DNA of 64,000 nucleotides from Longispora fulva (lineage in GTDB: Bacteria > Actinomycetota > Actinomycetes > Mycobacteriales > Micromonosporaceae), in assembly GCF_015751905.1 (NCBI RefSeq), contig NZ_JADOUF010000001.1:62001-126000 (forward strand), given 5' to 3'. Positions 17,196-26,182 of the stretch are shown piece after piece. Position 1 is the stretch's first letter; every line of letters begins with the position of its first letter. The position numbers were made by a program, and so were the translations under genes. The notes below the pieces were generated by a model. The model was not told the origin of the DNA and did no database searches. It saw only the letters and a program-made list of their open reading frames with translations.

Positions 17196-18236
17196 ATGGT
17201 CAGATCCAAGATCCTCACCGCCCTGGCGGCAGCGTGCACCGTCGCCGTGGGCCTCAGCGCCTGCTCATCGGGCAAGGAGCAGGCCGCCGACAACGGGGGC
17301 CAGCCGGTCAGCGGCAAGATCTCCATCTCGTTCCTGCAGAAGCAGGGCGATCAGGAGTACTTCGTCGGCGAGGCCGCCGGCGCGCAGGCCAAGGCGAAGG
17401 AGCTGGGGATCGACCTGAAGGTCGTCAACCTCGGCAACGACGCCAACAAGACCGTGAGCGAGGTCAATGCCGCCATCGCCCAGAAGGCCAACGGCGTGAT
17501 CATCGTGGTGCCCGACCCGGCGGTCGGCCCGCAGGTCGTGCAGGCGGCGAAGGCCGGGGGCGTGACGCTGCTGACCGCCGACGACCAGATCTGCGTGGAC
17601 GGCACCGACCCGTCCAAGTGCGCCAAGGACAAGCTGGTGCCCCGGATCGGCTTCAGCGGCGCCCAGATGGGTGGTGAGGTCGGTAAGCGCGCGGGCGAGG
17701 AGTTCACGAAGTCCGGCTGGGCGGTGGAGGACACGGCGATCATCTCGGCGTGGAAGCAGGACGTCACGGTGTGCACCGATCGGGTGAACGCCGCCAAGGC
17801 CGCGTTCAAGTCGGGCACCGGCAAGGACGTCAAGAGCATCGACGTCGGCACGGACAACAGCGCCACCTCCGCGCAGGACAAGGTCGCCGCCACGGTCACC
17901 GCCAACCGGGCCGTCAAGCACTGGGTCGTGTGGGGCTGCAACGACGAGAACGTCTCCGGTGGTGTGACCGCCCTGCAGAACGCGGGCTACACGGCCGACA
18001 ACGTGATCGGCGTGGGCCTGGGCGCGTACCTGGCGTGCAAGGACTGGGGTTCGGGCAAGCCGACCGGGATGAAGGCCGCGCTGTTCATCAACGGCTACGA
18101 GGTCGGGGCCCTGGCGGTGCAGACCATGTTCGACAAGCTCCGCAACGGCAAGGACATGCCCGCCGAGGCGTTCGCCCCCACCAAGATGGTCGACGCGGGC
18201 ACCTGGAAGGAAGCCGGCGTCAAGTGCTCGGCGTAG
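17196..18236 (+). CDS. Sugar-binding lipoprotein of a CUT2-type ABC importer
   Basis: 346 residues from the ATG at 17196 (AAGGAG 10 bases upstream; 11 further in-frame codons upstream lack a good site). The lipobox LSACSSG ends the signal sequence, so the mature protein is membrane-tethered. The periplasmic-binding-protein type 1 fold is most like arabinose/galactose binders (AraF group), with segments such as GLGAYLACKDWGSGKPTGMK and INGYEVGALAV. It should capture galactose or a related sugar and pass it to the permease. Its stop overlaps the ATPase start. Confidence 0.85.
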   Translation: MVRSKILTALAAACTVAVGLSACSSGKEQAADNGGQPVSGKISISFLQKQGDQEYFVGEAAGAQAKAKELGIDLKVVNLGNDANKTVSEVNAAIAQKANGVIIVVPDPAVGPQVVQAAKAGGVTLLTADDQICVDGTDPSKCAKDKLVPRIGFSGAQMGGEVGKRAGEEFTKSGWAVEDTAIISAWKQDVTVCTDRVNAAKAAFKSGTGKDVKSIDVGTDNSATSAQDKVAATVTANRAVKHWVVWGCNDENVSGGVTALQNAGYTADNVIGVGLGAYLACKDWGSGKPTGMKAALFINGYEVGALAVQTMFDKLRNGKDMPAEAFAPTKMVDAGTWKEAGVKCSA

Positions 18237-19771
18237 GACACGAACTCACCGTCGGCGCGGGTCTCCGCGTCGACGGGGTGAGCAAGAACTTCTCCGGGGT
18301 CCACGCCCTCACCGATGTGACCCTCGAGTTTCCCGCGGGCCAGGTCACGGCGCTGATGGGGGAGAACGGGGCCGGCAAGTCCACCCTGATCCGGATCATC
18401 AACGGCGACCACCTCCCCGACGCGGGCGCCGTCCGGCTCGACGGCAAGGTGCTGGCGCTGCACAGTCCCGCCGACGCCCGTGCCGCCGGGATCCGGATCA
18501 TCCCGCAGGAGCCGGAGATCATCCCGCACGTCTCCGTCGCCGAGAACGTCTACGTCGGCGCGCTGCCCCGGGGCGTGGCGCACCGCCTGGACAGGTCGGC
18601 ACTGCGGAACAAGATCCGCGCCGACCTGGCCGAGCTGGGCTTCGAACGGGCCCTCGACCCGGACGAGCTGGGTTCGCAGTTGTCGGCGTCGCAACGTCAG
18701 CTCGTGGAGATCCTGCGCGCGCTGACCACCGACGCCCGGGTGATGGCATTCGACGAGCCGACGTCCTCGCTGTCCGAACACGAGGTCGAGGCGCTGTTCG
18801 CCCTGATCGGCCGGCTGCGGGACCGGGGGATCGCCATCGTCTACGTCTCGCACCGGATGCGGGAGATCTTCCAGCTCGCCGACCGGGTCTCCGTCCTGCG
18901 CGACGGCCAGGTCGTCGGCACCCGGCAGATCTGGTCCACCGACGAGCAGGAGATCGTCCGGATGATGGTCGGCCGGGACCTGTCCACCCTCTTCACCCGC
19001 CAGCACGGGGGCGCGGGCGGGACGGTGCTCGAGGTCCGCGGTGTGACGACCGACGACGTCCGCGACGTGAACCTGACGGTCCGCGCCGGTGAGATCGTCG
19101 CGCTCGCCGGGCTGGTCGGCGCGGGCCGCTCCGAGCTGGCCCGGGCGCTGGCGGGGGACCTGCCGATCCGGTCGGGCACGGTGGCCGTCGGCGGTCGGAC
19201 GGTGAAGCTGCGCCAGCCCGCCGACGCGATCGCCGCCGGGATCGGGCTGGCCCCGGAGGAGCGCAAGGCCCAGGCGCTATTCCTGCACCGGTCGGTGCGC
19301 GACAACGCCTCCCTGGTGGTCCTCGACCGGCTGCGCCGGTTCCGGTTCGTCCGCCGGGCCGCCGAACGCCGCCTGGTCGGCGAGTACGTCGAACGGCTTC
19401 GGGTGCGCACCCCGTCCCTGGAGCACGAGGTGCGCAAACTGTCCGGCGGAAACCAGCAGAAGGTGGTGCTGGCCCGGTGGCTGGCCCGCAAGCCACAGGT
19501 TCTCATCCTCGACGAGCCCACCCGGGGCATCGACGTGGGCGCCAAGGCCGAGATCTACCACATCATCGCCGACCTGGCCTCGGCCGGAGTGGCACTGCTG
19601 GTGATCTCCTCCGACCTGCCCGAGGTCCTCGGGCTCGCCGACCGGATCGTCGTCATGCAGGGCGGCCGGATCACCGGCGAACTCGACCACCGTGACGCGA
19701 CCGAGGAGAAGATCCTCGCCCTGGCGATGGCCGACGACCTGACCACACCATCCACTGGAGAACAGCCATGA
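18224..19771 (+). CDS. Sugar ABC importer ATPase with two nucleotide-binding domains
   Basis: 515 residues, the normal length for MglA/RbsA-type proteins. Domain 1 has Walker A GENGAGKST and Walker B VMAFDEPTSSLS; its signature region reads LSASQRQ. Domain 2 has the degenerate P-loop LVGAGRSE, signature LSGGNQQ and Walker B VLILDEPTRGIDVGAK. The start is the GTG at 18224, which overlaps the lipoprotein gene by 13 bases. The long open frame upstream is a shadow. It energises sugar uptake. Confidence 0.9.
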   Translation: MLGVGHELTVGAGLRVDGVSKNFSGVHALTDVTLEFPAGQVTALMGENGAGKSTLIRIINGDHLPDAGAVRLDGKVLALHSPADARAAGIRIIPQEPEIIPHVSVAENVYVGALPRGVAHRLDRSALRNKIRADLAELGFERALDPDELGSQLSASQRQLVEILRALTTDARVMAFDEPTSSLSEHEVEALFALIGRLRDRGIAIVYVSHRMREIFQLADRVSVLRDGQVVGTRQIWSTDEQEIVRMMVGRDLSTLFTRQHGGAGGTVLEVRGVTTDDVRDVNLTVRAGEIVALAGLVGAGRSELARALAGDLPIRSGTVAVGGRTVKLRQPADAIAAGIGLAPEERKAQALFLHRSVRDNASLVVLDRLRRFRFVRRAAERRLVGEYVERLRVRTPSLEHEVRKLSGGNQQKVVLARWLARKPQVLILDEPTRGIDVGAKAEIYHIIADLASAGVALLVISSDLPEVLGLADRIVVMQGGRITGELDHRDATEEKILALAMADDLTTPSTGEQP

Positions 19772-20808
19772 CTCCCACGACCGCACCCGCTCCGGCGCTG
19801 CCGAACAAGAGGCCGGCCGCAGGGCCGCCCGATCGGCTGCGCGCCCTGACGGGCAGGATCGGCGGCCAGAACCTGAGCCTTCTCGCGGCCCTCGTGGTCG
19901 TCGCCGGCGTGTTCGGTCTGCTCAACCCCGCCTACCTCAGCGTCGCCAACATCGCCGTCATCGGCGAGACCGTCACCATCGCCGGCCTGCTCGCCGTCGT
20001 GCAGACCGTCGTCATCATCTGCGGGGCCCTCGACATCTCCGTCGGCTCGCAGGCAGGCCTGGCGTCGGTGATCAGCGCGATGGCGTTCACCGCCACCGGA
20101 GGCAACCCGATCCTCGGGATCGGCGCGGCGATCGCGGTCGGGATCGCCGCCGGCGTCGTCAACGGACTCATCATCGTGTACGGGCGCGTGAATGCGGTCA
20201 TCGCGACCCTGGCCACCCTCGCCGCCTACAAGGGGCTCGCGCAACTTGTCTCCAACGGGCGCGCGCAGGGTTACGTGCTCGGCGACGACTTCTTCGTGTT
20301 CCTCGCCCGGGGCAAGCTCGCGGGCCTGCCCGTGATGGTGTGGATCCTCGCGATCGTCGCGCTGGGCGTGCACCTGCTGCTGAAGTTCACCGACATCGGC
20401 CGCAATATCTACGCCATCGGCGGCAACGACACGGCGGCCCGCCTCGCCGGTATCAAGATCAATAAATATCTGATCTCCGTGTACGCCCTCGCCGGCGTCG
20501 TCGCGGCCGTCGCCGGCATCCTGTTGACCGCCCGCACCGGTTCCGGCCAGCCGGTGTCCGGCAGCGAGGGCCTGGAGCTCAAGGCCATCACCGCGGCGGC
20601 CCTCGGCGGCTGCGCGCTGAAGGGTGGCAAGGGCGGGGTGGGTGGCACCCTCCTCGCGGTGGCCCTGCTCGGCGCGCTGGAGAACGGTCTCACCGTCGTC
20701 GGCGTCAACTCCTTCTGGCAGAACGTCGCCCAGGGCGCCCTGCTCGTCATCGCCGTCGTCATCCAGCAGTGGCGCAACGGCGAACGCGCGGTGGGACTGC
20801 CCACGTGA
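19768..20808 (+). CDS. Sugar ABC importer permease (RbsC/MglC type)
   Basis: A 346-residue membrane protein with about 8-10 hydrophobic segments and the family pattern GALDISVGSQAGLASVI, the YGRVNAVIATLATL segment, and GRNIYAIGGNDTAARLAGI. The ATG overlaps the ATPase stop (ATGA). It forms the channel of the importer encoded by the two genes before it. Confidence 0.9.
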   Translation: MTPTTAPAPALPNKRPAAGPPDRLRALTGRIGGQNLSLLAALVVVAGVFGLLNPAYLSVANIAVIGETVTIAGLLAVVQTVVIICGALDISVGSQAGLASVISAMAFTATGGNPILGIGAAIAVGIAAGVVNGLIIVYGRVNAVIATLATLAAYKGLAQLVSNGRAQGYVLGDDFFVFLARGKLAGLPVMVWILAIVALGVHLLLKFTDIGRNIYAIGGNDTAARLAGIKINKYLISVYALAGVVAAVAGILLTARTGSGQPVSGSEGLELKAITAAALGGCALKGGKGGVGGTLLAVALLGALENGLTVVGVNSFWQNVAQGALLVIAVVIQQWRNGERAVGLPT

Positions 20809-20860
20809 ACCGGCGGTTCGTCTCCGACGCACCGCTCGACAAGTAGTATCCCCAGAACAG

Positions 20861-20896
20861 GAACTCCCGGCCGAAACCCCTTCCGGCCGGGAGTTC
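20861..20896 (+). terminator. Terminator of the sugar importer operon
   Basis: A perfect 13-bp stem (GAACTCCCGGCCG with its complement) and 10-base loop, followed by CCCCTTTCTG, 52 bases after the permease stop. Confidence 0.8.
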
Positions 20897-21061
20897 CCCT
20901 TTCTGTGCCCACGTCATGGCATGGACCTGGTGGCCCCCGCCATCCGGCCGTTCCCGGGCGTGGCGACCGGCCCCGATGGCCCGCCGGACGCCGACTACCA
21001 GCTGGTCGACGACGCGCGCGGCTGTCGTCCAATCTTTCCTGGCTCATGGCAGGGTGGCCGG

Positions 21062-21589
21062 ATGAGTCATGAAGATGAGACGGGCCGCCTGGTGACGGTG
21101 ATCCGTGACGGCGTGCTGCGCGCGGTGGGACTGCGCCGTGGTGGTGTGGTCGCCTATGACTGGGGCTTCGAGAAGGACGGGCGGGCGTACACTCAGCGCA
21201 GCTTCGTCTTGTTGGACGACGGTGTGCAGATCAACCAACCTGCATTGTTTCCGGCCGAGCAGCGGGGCTGGTGGTATTGCGATCTGGTGGCGGTCGCAGA
21301 TCACGGTGACAGTGTCGCGGTGGATGACCTGCTGATCGACGTGATCGTGGGGCCGCCTGACCATCCGTATCGGATGCTGGACCTTGATGAGTATGCCGAC
21401 GCCATGGCCTCGGGCCGCTTGGACGCTGTTGCGGCGGCCGACGGCCTACGCCGCGTCCAGCGGTTCCTCGACCGGCGGCTGAACAGGAGACACGACACGA
21501 CCAGGACGTGGCCGTCGTTTCCGCCTCGTGAGGTCGCCGACCTCCAGACCGCAGTACTACCCCAGGACTGGGAACTGCTGACGTCCTAG
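21062..21589 (+). CDS. DUF402-family protein
   Basis: 175 residues from the ATG 21062. The segment YRMLDLDEYADAMASGRLD is the typical DUF402 C-terminal helix motif, preceded by the beta-barrel part (GWEKDGRAYTQR-like, QRGWWYCDLV). The family includes nucleoside phosphatases and FomD-like enzymes; the substrate here is not known. The gene stands alone between two terminators, and nothing links it to galactose use. Confidence 0.7.
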   Translation: MSHEDETGRLVTVIRDGVLRAVGLRRGGVVAYDWGFEKDGRAYTQRSFVLLDDGVQINQPALFPAEQRGWWYCDLVAVADHGDSVAVDDLLIDVIVGPPDHPYRMLDLDEYADAMASGRLDAVAAADGLRRVQRFLDRRLNRRHDTTRTWPSFPPREVADLQTAVLPQDWELLTS

Positions 21590-21661
21590 CTCGGTGCTCC
21601 GCGGAGCCTGACGTGCAGCGGTCCCGACGCGGGCGGCACAACCCATACGTGACGGGACGCG

Positions 21662-21698
21662 GGAAGCTCCCGGCCGAATCTTTCGGCCGGGAGCTTCC
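21662..21698. terminator. Bidirectional terminator between DUF402 and GH97 genes
   Basis: A perfect 17-bp stem with a 3-base loop (TCT) sits between two convergent genes. It shares the GGCCGGGAG core with the importer terminator. Confidence 0.85.
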
Positions 21699-21717
21699 GC
21701 TCAGACGCTGTGGGGCG

Positions 21718-24195
21718 CTATCCGATGGCTTTCACCTCGGCGAGGGACAGGATCCCACTGCTGTTGAGTTGGATCATGACGTACCGTCCCTTGGTGCCCG
21801 CTGGGAGCGGGACACTGGTCGGGCTCCCGGCCTGGGTGGTGTAGTGCTTGCTCCAGACCCGGGCCTGCCCAGCCTGCTGTGCGGGTGGGAGCGAGGTGTC
21901 GAAGGGTGTGTCGGAGACGAAGACCCAGTAGTCGCTGAGTCGGGATCCGTACCCGTCCGTGCGGTTGTAGATCTCGATGGCTGTCAGCGTTTTCACCGAG
22001 TCGAGGTCGACCCTCCACCAGGGTGGGGTGGTCTGCGCCGGGTCGGTGTGGGTGACGGAGTTGTTCGCGAAGTTTCCGTCGGTGTTGCCGTCCACCGCCC
22101 GCGAGGCCGCGCCGCCGGCCGCGCGGGTAGAGGACTGGTCGGCGAACTTGTTGAGCGCGAGGTCCCTGACCGGGGTCAGGCGCACCGCGTAGCCCGCGCT
22201 GCCGGCCATGGACGGCGACAGGGTCGTCGTCGACGTGACGACCTGCTCACTCATGACCTGGGTGGTCGTCTTGGTGTCGCCGTCCGGGGAAGCGGCTCCG
22301 CCCTCGACGATGGCCGCGCGGTACTGCACGCCGGGGGTCAGGAAGGTCAGCGGGATGGTGGCGGTGCGGGCGCCGTTGTTGACGCTGCCGACCCACCACT
22401 CGTTCCCGGACCGCCGGGCGACCGTCGCGTAGCTGGCGACCTTGGATTCGAGGAACCGGGTCTCGTCCCAGGTCGTGGGGAGGTTGTCCCACAGTTCCGG
22501 CACGGGGTTGACGATCGCGGGGCCGGGGGGAGTGTCGTACCAGTACAGGAACTGCAGGGGGCTGTGGAAGACGACGGCCGCCGCGTACCGGAACGATCGG
22601 CTGGTGTTGGAGGCCGTGCGCATGTAGCCCCAGGTGTGGTCCGCCGGACCCTGCACGCCCCGGGTGAACAGGCTGCGGAGATCCATCGCCGCCGTGGGTT
22701 CCTCCTCCTCGCCGCGGATCCCCTCCATGGTGAGCAGGTTGGGGTAGGTGCGCTCCAGGCCGGTGGGCACCCAGTCGTCGTGGATGTCGACGACAAGGTG
22801 GTACTTGGCGGCGAGCTTGACCCAGTCGTACACCCGCTTGGTGGTGGGCTGGGAACCCACGGGGATGAAGCCGAACTTGACCCCGTCGACGTGCCACTCC
22901 TCGGAGAACTTCTTGAACATCGCGTCGAGGTTCTTCGTGGGGTCGGTGGTCTTGTCGGCGTTCCACAGCGCCCGGTAGTTCACGTACAGCAGGACCTTCT
23001 TGCCTTTGGAGTCGGCGTAGGCGCCGATGGCCTCCGGGTCGAAGCCGGCGATCGGCGAGAACGGGGTGGTGCTCCAGCTGTCCTCGGCGCCGTACCACCG
23101 AGCGTCGACTCCCAGGTAGTCGATGCCGCGGTCGACCATGGTGTCGATGACGGCCTTCGAGCCCGTCGTGGACAGCGGCACGGCGGGTGCCGTCTGCCTG
23201 TCCATGGGGCGCAGCACGGTGCCGGGCTGGATCCAGGAGGTGTCGGCGATCGTCGACGGCGGGTTCAGGGTCTTGACCAGGTAGCTGCGCTCGACCAGTT
23301 GACCCTCGTTGTCGCCGATGACGATCGTGCGCCACGGTGAGGAGAAGTCGGCGGCGGCGACGTTCACGCTGACGGTGTTGGTGACATCACCGGTGGCCAT
23401 CGCGATATTCCTCGTCGTGCCGTCCAGGCGGGTGACGAGGGTGCCCGGCTGGCCGCTCACCGGCGCGAACGCCGTCCGGCAGTAGTCGAGTTGGCTCGCC
23501 TCGGTGATCGCCAGGGCGTATCCGGTGCCGACGACGGTGACCGGGCGGGCGTACATCGAGTCGTTGAGGGAGCCGACGGACTTCGTGACCGCGTCGCCCT
23601 GCGAGAGGTTGCCGGCGAAGCCGTAGGCGGTGGCCGTGTTCTCGAGGTTGAACTGGCTGGCCTCGCTGGCGATCGTGAAGGCGGGGGCGGCGGTGCTCTG
23701 CGGGAAGACGTACCTGAACGCGACGCCCTCGTTGTAGACGCGGAACACCACGCTGAACCGGAAGCTGTTGGCGCCCTGCAGGTCGACGGTGTAGGACTCG
23801 TAGTTGTCGGGGACGGTCCTGCGGGTTCCGAAGTTGTCGGTCCATGTGGTGTTGGACTGGTTCCAGCTGGTGTTCAGGACGGTGAGCCCGGAGCTGTAGT
23901 CGGCGGAGTCGGTCTTGAACCCGAGGCTGGAGTCCTCGACGACCTGCTTGCCCTTGTAGGACACCTTGTACTTCGCCACTCCGCCTTCGACCCAGAAGTT
24001 CACGGTCTGGTTGTTGTCGGGGGACTGGGTGACGTCGGGGGACGCCGCTGTCGTGTCGGACGCCGACGCGGAGACCGCCCCGACCGTGACCAGCCCGACG
24101 ACGGCCAACGCGCCGGTCAGGGACGCGGCCACTAGGGCGCGCAGGGCCCTGTTCGCTCTGGCGGGTGGTGGCTGTGTTCGAAATACGACAGACAT
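21718..24195 (-). CDS. Secreted GH97 alpha-glycosidase (probable alpha-galactosidase) with CBM32
   Basis: 825 residues from the ATG 24195 (GAGG 7 bases upstream; the ATG at 24201 is too close to it). It has a signal peptide (about 1-45), the GH97 N-terminal super-sandwich (SPDVTQSPDNNQTVNFWVEGG), and a TIM barrel with VDGVKFGFIPVGSQ, VVDIHDDWVPTG and TMEGIRGEEE. The C-terminal 140 residues are a discoidin/F5-8C (CBM32) domain (ALNKFADQSSTRAAGG). GH97 has alpha-glucosidases and alpha-galactosidases; the promoter shared with the galactose-linked importer favours the latter (inference). Confidence 0.85.
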   Translation of the reverse strand: MSVVFRTQPPPARANRALRALVAASLTGALAVVGLVTVGAVSASASDTTAASPDVTQSPDNNQTVNFWVEGGVAKYKVSYKGKQVVEDSSLGFKTDSADYSSGLTVLNTSWNQSNTTWTDNFGTRRTVPDNYESYTVDLQGANSFRFSVVFRVYNEGVAFRYVFPQSTAAPAFTIASEASQFNLENTATAYGFAGNLSQGDAVTKSVGSLNDSMYARPVTVVGTGYALAITEASQLDYCRTAFAPVSGQPGTLVTRLDGTTRNIAMATGDVTNTVSVNVAAADFSSPWRTIVIGDNEGQLVERSYLVKTLNPPSTIADTSWIQPGTVLRPMDRQTAPAVPLSTTGSKAVIDTMVDRGIDYLGVDARWYGAEDSWSTTPFSPIAGFDPEAIGAYADSKGKKVLLYVNYRALWNADKTTDPTKNLDAMFKKFSEEWHVDGVKFGFIPVGSQPTTKRVYDWVKLAAKYHLVVDIHDDWVPTGLERTYPNLLTMEGIRGEEEEPTAAMDLRSLFTRGVQGPADHTWGYMRTASNTSRSFRYAAAVVFHSPLQFLYWYDTPPGPAIVNPVPELWDNLPTTWDETRFLESKVASYATVARRSGNEWWVGSVNNGARTATIPLTFLTPGVQYRAAIVEGGAASPDGDTKTTTQVMSEQVVTSTTTLSPSMAGSAGYAVRLTPVRDLALNKFADQSSTRAAGGAASRAVDGNTDGNFANNSVTHTDPAQTTPPWWRVDLDSVKTLTAIEIYNRTDGYGSRLSDYWVFVSDTPFDTSLPPAQQAGQARVWSKHYTTQAGSPTSVPLPAGTKGRYVMIQLNSSGILSLAEVKAIG

Positions 24196-24246
24196 CTGCA
24201 TACCTCACTACTTGGCGACAGAACCGATCCCCCGGGTGCGGTGTTT

Positions 24247-24322
24247 CGATCGTGTTACCGATCTCACTCCAGACGGTGCCAGCGGTTCGACTCCTCGTCA
24301 AGATGTATTCGTAATTAATTAA
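24247..24322 (-). promoter_or_regulatory. GH97 promoter module, near copy of the importer promoter
   Basis: Reading on the minus strand, the AT box (24322-24297) is followed by 28 bases and then 22 bases identical to 17112-17133 (forward 24247-24268), including GATCG-N6-CGATC. The spacing equals that of the importer promoter, so both genes should respond to the same signals. Confidence 0.7.
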
Positions 24323-24640
24323 GTTTGCCGACCTGGAGTGCCGAGTGTCCCGGTCGTGGACGGCGACAGCGCGGCCCGCGCAGCGCGACGAACTCGCCGG
24401 GCAGGTCGACATGGTGCGGGTACAGGGTCCGGCCGTCCGCGCCGAGGGTGCTGGGGCCCCAGTGGTGGCCGCGCGGCAGGCCGGCCCGGGTGCCGTGCGC
24501 GGCGCCTTGCGGGCGATCCAGTCGCAGAGCACTTCGAGGCGATCGTGCCGTCGACCCTCGGCCCGATGTCCGGTAGCAGGTTGCCAACCGAGCCGATGGG
24601 TTTAAGTCCCCCGTGTCGCGCGGACGCGCACGCCGGGGGT
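24319..24640 (-). pseudogene. 3' remnant of a GH29 alpha-L-fucosidase gene
   Basis: Pieces in two shifted frames make a fucosidase C-terminus: NLLPDIGPRVDGTI (family LLNIGPxxDGTIP), then CDWIARKAP (GDWIxxNGE), then HGTRAGLPRGHHWGPST and ADGRTLYPHHVDLPGEFV. The 5' part is missing and at least two frameshifts are present. It lies directly upstream of GH97 on the same strand, so an old galactoside/fucoside locus was probably cut here by the tRNA-targeting element whose scar follows. Confidence 0.65.
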
Positions 24641-25003
24641 CGGTTTGAACTAACATTCCATCGCGACACCGCCCATTGGCCTGGGTCGCCAGCCGACCGA
24701 GTCCGAGTGCGGAACCGCGGAATTCGATCACCGCGCTCACGTGCAGAAGCCTTACCTGCACCCGACTGCTGGACCGGTGGTAGGGGAGGCGTTCGGCGCT
24801 GGGAAGTCCTCCTGCTGAGGGTCTTTGGATCGCCCAGTGGGTCGCGCACTTGATTTGCGTGGCACCGGACGTGGTACCGCGCCTGTCTGGCGCTGTGTGG
24901 ATCAAGCCCGCTGGGATGGATGCTACGGATCGAAGATGTCGAATAATCCCAGCTAAATGGACCTAAGCGGATTATCTAGTGCTATCTAGCAAAAGATATA
25001 GAC
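24641..25003. other. Non-coding stretch with short direct repeat
   Basis: No convincing gene. A GC-rich hairpin lies near 24608-24642. At 24971-24990 ATCTAG occurs twice, 11 bases apart, in an AT-rich run ending at the tRNA fragment, which may be recombinase arm sites (inference). Confidence 0.35.
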
Positions 25004-25004
25004 A

Positions 25005-25048
25005 ACTGGGGGTCAAGGGGTCGCAGGTTCAAATCCTGTCAGCCCGAC
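25005..25048 (+). repeat. 3' half of tRNA-Pro(GGG): attachment-site scar
   Basis: The sequence starts inside the anticodon loop (CTGGGGG), continues through the 3' anticodon stem (TCAAG), the T arm (GCAGG-TTCAAAT-CCTGT) and the 3' acceptor strand (CAGCCCG-A). No 5' half occurs in the window. Such 3' halves are the usual attB/attR remnant of integrative elements of Actinobacteria that target tRNA-Pro. Confidence 0.75.
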
Positions 25049-25064
25049 AGTATTTTAGCAGGTC

Positions 25065-25099
25065 AGGCCTGGTTTTCTGGAGATCAGAAAGCCGGGCCT
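25065..25099 (+). terminator. Terminator downstream of the tRNA-Pro remnant
   Basis: A 15-bp stem (AGGCCTGGTTTTCTG paired to CAGAAAGCCGGGCCT, two G-U pairs) with a 5-base loop, 16 bases after the tRNA end. It was probably the native terminator of the tRNA gene, so the right side is the old host side of the junction. Confidence 0.65.
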
Positions 25100-25477
25100 T
25101 GATCGTTTGACCCTCGTTTGACCCCTGACTGGGCGATGCCAGGGGTCATGAATCACCAGGTCGGCGAACCCTGACGGAGGGCCGACACGCTGTGGTTGTT
25201 AGATCCGGGCGGCGGTAACGTCTACATCGAGTCAGATGCGACGGCGAGGCCCGCCAGCCGGCAAGACATTGTCTTTGGGGTTCCCCAACCGCTCTACGCT
25301 CGTGCCGGACACACGGTGGCCCGATCCGCCCGAGCGTAGAGGTAAAAGTCGTAGACACTTCGTGCAGGCGATCGTGTCTGCCTCGCCGTCGCTGTTGGAT
25401 CCACCAAGTTGATACCCGCGTGTGCCTGCTTGCGCCCCCGAGGCCGCCATCAGGGCAGTCTCGGGGCGCGGATGGTG
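25100..25477. other. Non-coding stretch after the tRNA scar
   Basis: No frame here has convincing coding character. One hairpin, TGACCCCTG...CAGGGGTCA (about 25119-25148), is visible. Nothing else is recognised. Confidence 0.4.
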
Positions 25478-25720
25478 CTACTTGCCGATGAGCCGGTGCA
25501 GGCCACCGGCTGTGGCCAACCCGGCGGCAATGCCAGGGGGCAATCCCACTATCAGATCGGCCCGTGGGCCAACTGCAGCGCCGAGCACGACACTGGACAC
25601 GACGCCAGCGAGGATACCGAGTCCGATCGACACGGTGCCGATGAGCGCCCACCGAACCGACAGGCCAACACCCTGGTCGGGTGGCAGCAGCGCAGGCCGA
25701 CCGCGTGGCCGTTGGCTCAT
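25478..25720 (-). CDS. Small membrane protein, two predicted helices
   Basis: 80 residues, with AAGGGG upstream of the ATG 25720. After a basic N-terminus (SQRPRGRPALLP) there are two hydrophobic segments (WALIGTVSIGLGILAGVVSS and LIVGLPPGIAAGLATAGGL). No family is recognised. It stands alone in the scar region. Confidence 0.5.
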   Translation of the reverse strand: MSQRPRGRPALLPPDQGVGLSVRWALIGTVSIGLGILAGVVSSVVLGAAVGPRADLIVGLPPGIAAGLATAGGLHRLIGK

Positions 25721-25895
25721 GAATTTCCCCTTCGAATCGAGTACGTGTCAACGGTCATGACGTCCCCCGGGCTGGTGGCCGCGAGGCCGCCGGCTGGGTG
25801 GACACGGTTTCTCCGGATGGGCGGCCCGTGGGATCTCCGGGTGGGCGGCCGGTAGGCCGTCCGGGTCGGTGGTCGCCGGTTTTCCAGGTGGGTGG

Positions 25896-26156
25896 CTAGT
25901 TCAAGGGGATCACTCCTTTGCCTGCGAGGGCTTCGGCGAGGCGGTGGCTGTCGCCCTTGGTCGGGACGAGGTGGGCGTGGTGCAGGAGCCGGTCGGTGGT
26001 GGCGGTGGCCAGGGTCTTCGGCATGATCGAATCGAATCCGGACGGGTGGATATTGCTCGTCACGGCGATCGAGCGTCGCTCGTATGCGGCGTCGATGATC
26101 CGGTAGAACGCTTCGGCGGCGTCCTGGCCGGCGGGGAGCATGCCGATGTCGTCGAC
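25896..26156 (-). pseudogene. IS21 istB 3' fragment (left, minus strand)
   Basis: 87 codons of the C-terminal part of an IstB-type helper ATPase. It opens exactly at the Walker B region (VDDIGMLPAGQ) and continues through AFYRIIDAAYERRSIAVTSN to the natural end. The N-terminal half with Walker A is absent. It abuts a second istB fragment in opposite orientation at the inverted repeat 26151-26182. Confidence 0.75.
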
Positions 26157-26182
26157 CTATCCCGACATCGGGATAGATCGAC
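26151..26182. repeat. Inverted repeat joining two istB fragments
   Basis: Two 15-base arms (GTCGACCTATCCCGA and TCGGGATAGATCGAC) with one mismatch and a 2-base spacer. The outer part of each arm encodes the start of Walker B in its own istB fragment, so the junction lies at equivalent positions of two different IS21 genes. Confidence 0.8.

Noticed and set aside
24315-24905. A new 196-residue gene on the minus strand
   Set aside because: Only parts look coding and these match fucosidase motifs spread over two frames; the upstream half is noise.
25232-25450. Small zinc-finger-like ORF (CTKC) on the minus strand
   Set aside because: One CxxC only, no ribosome site and poor coding composition.
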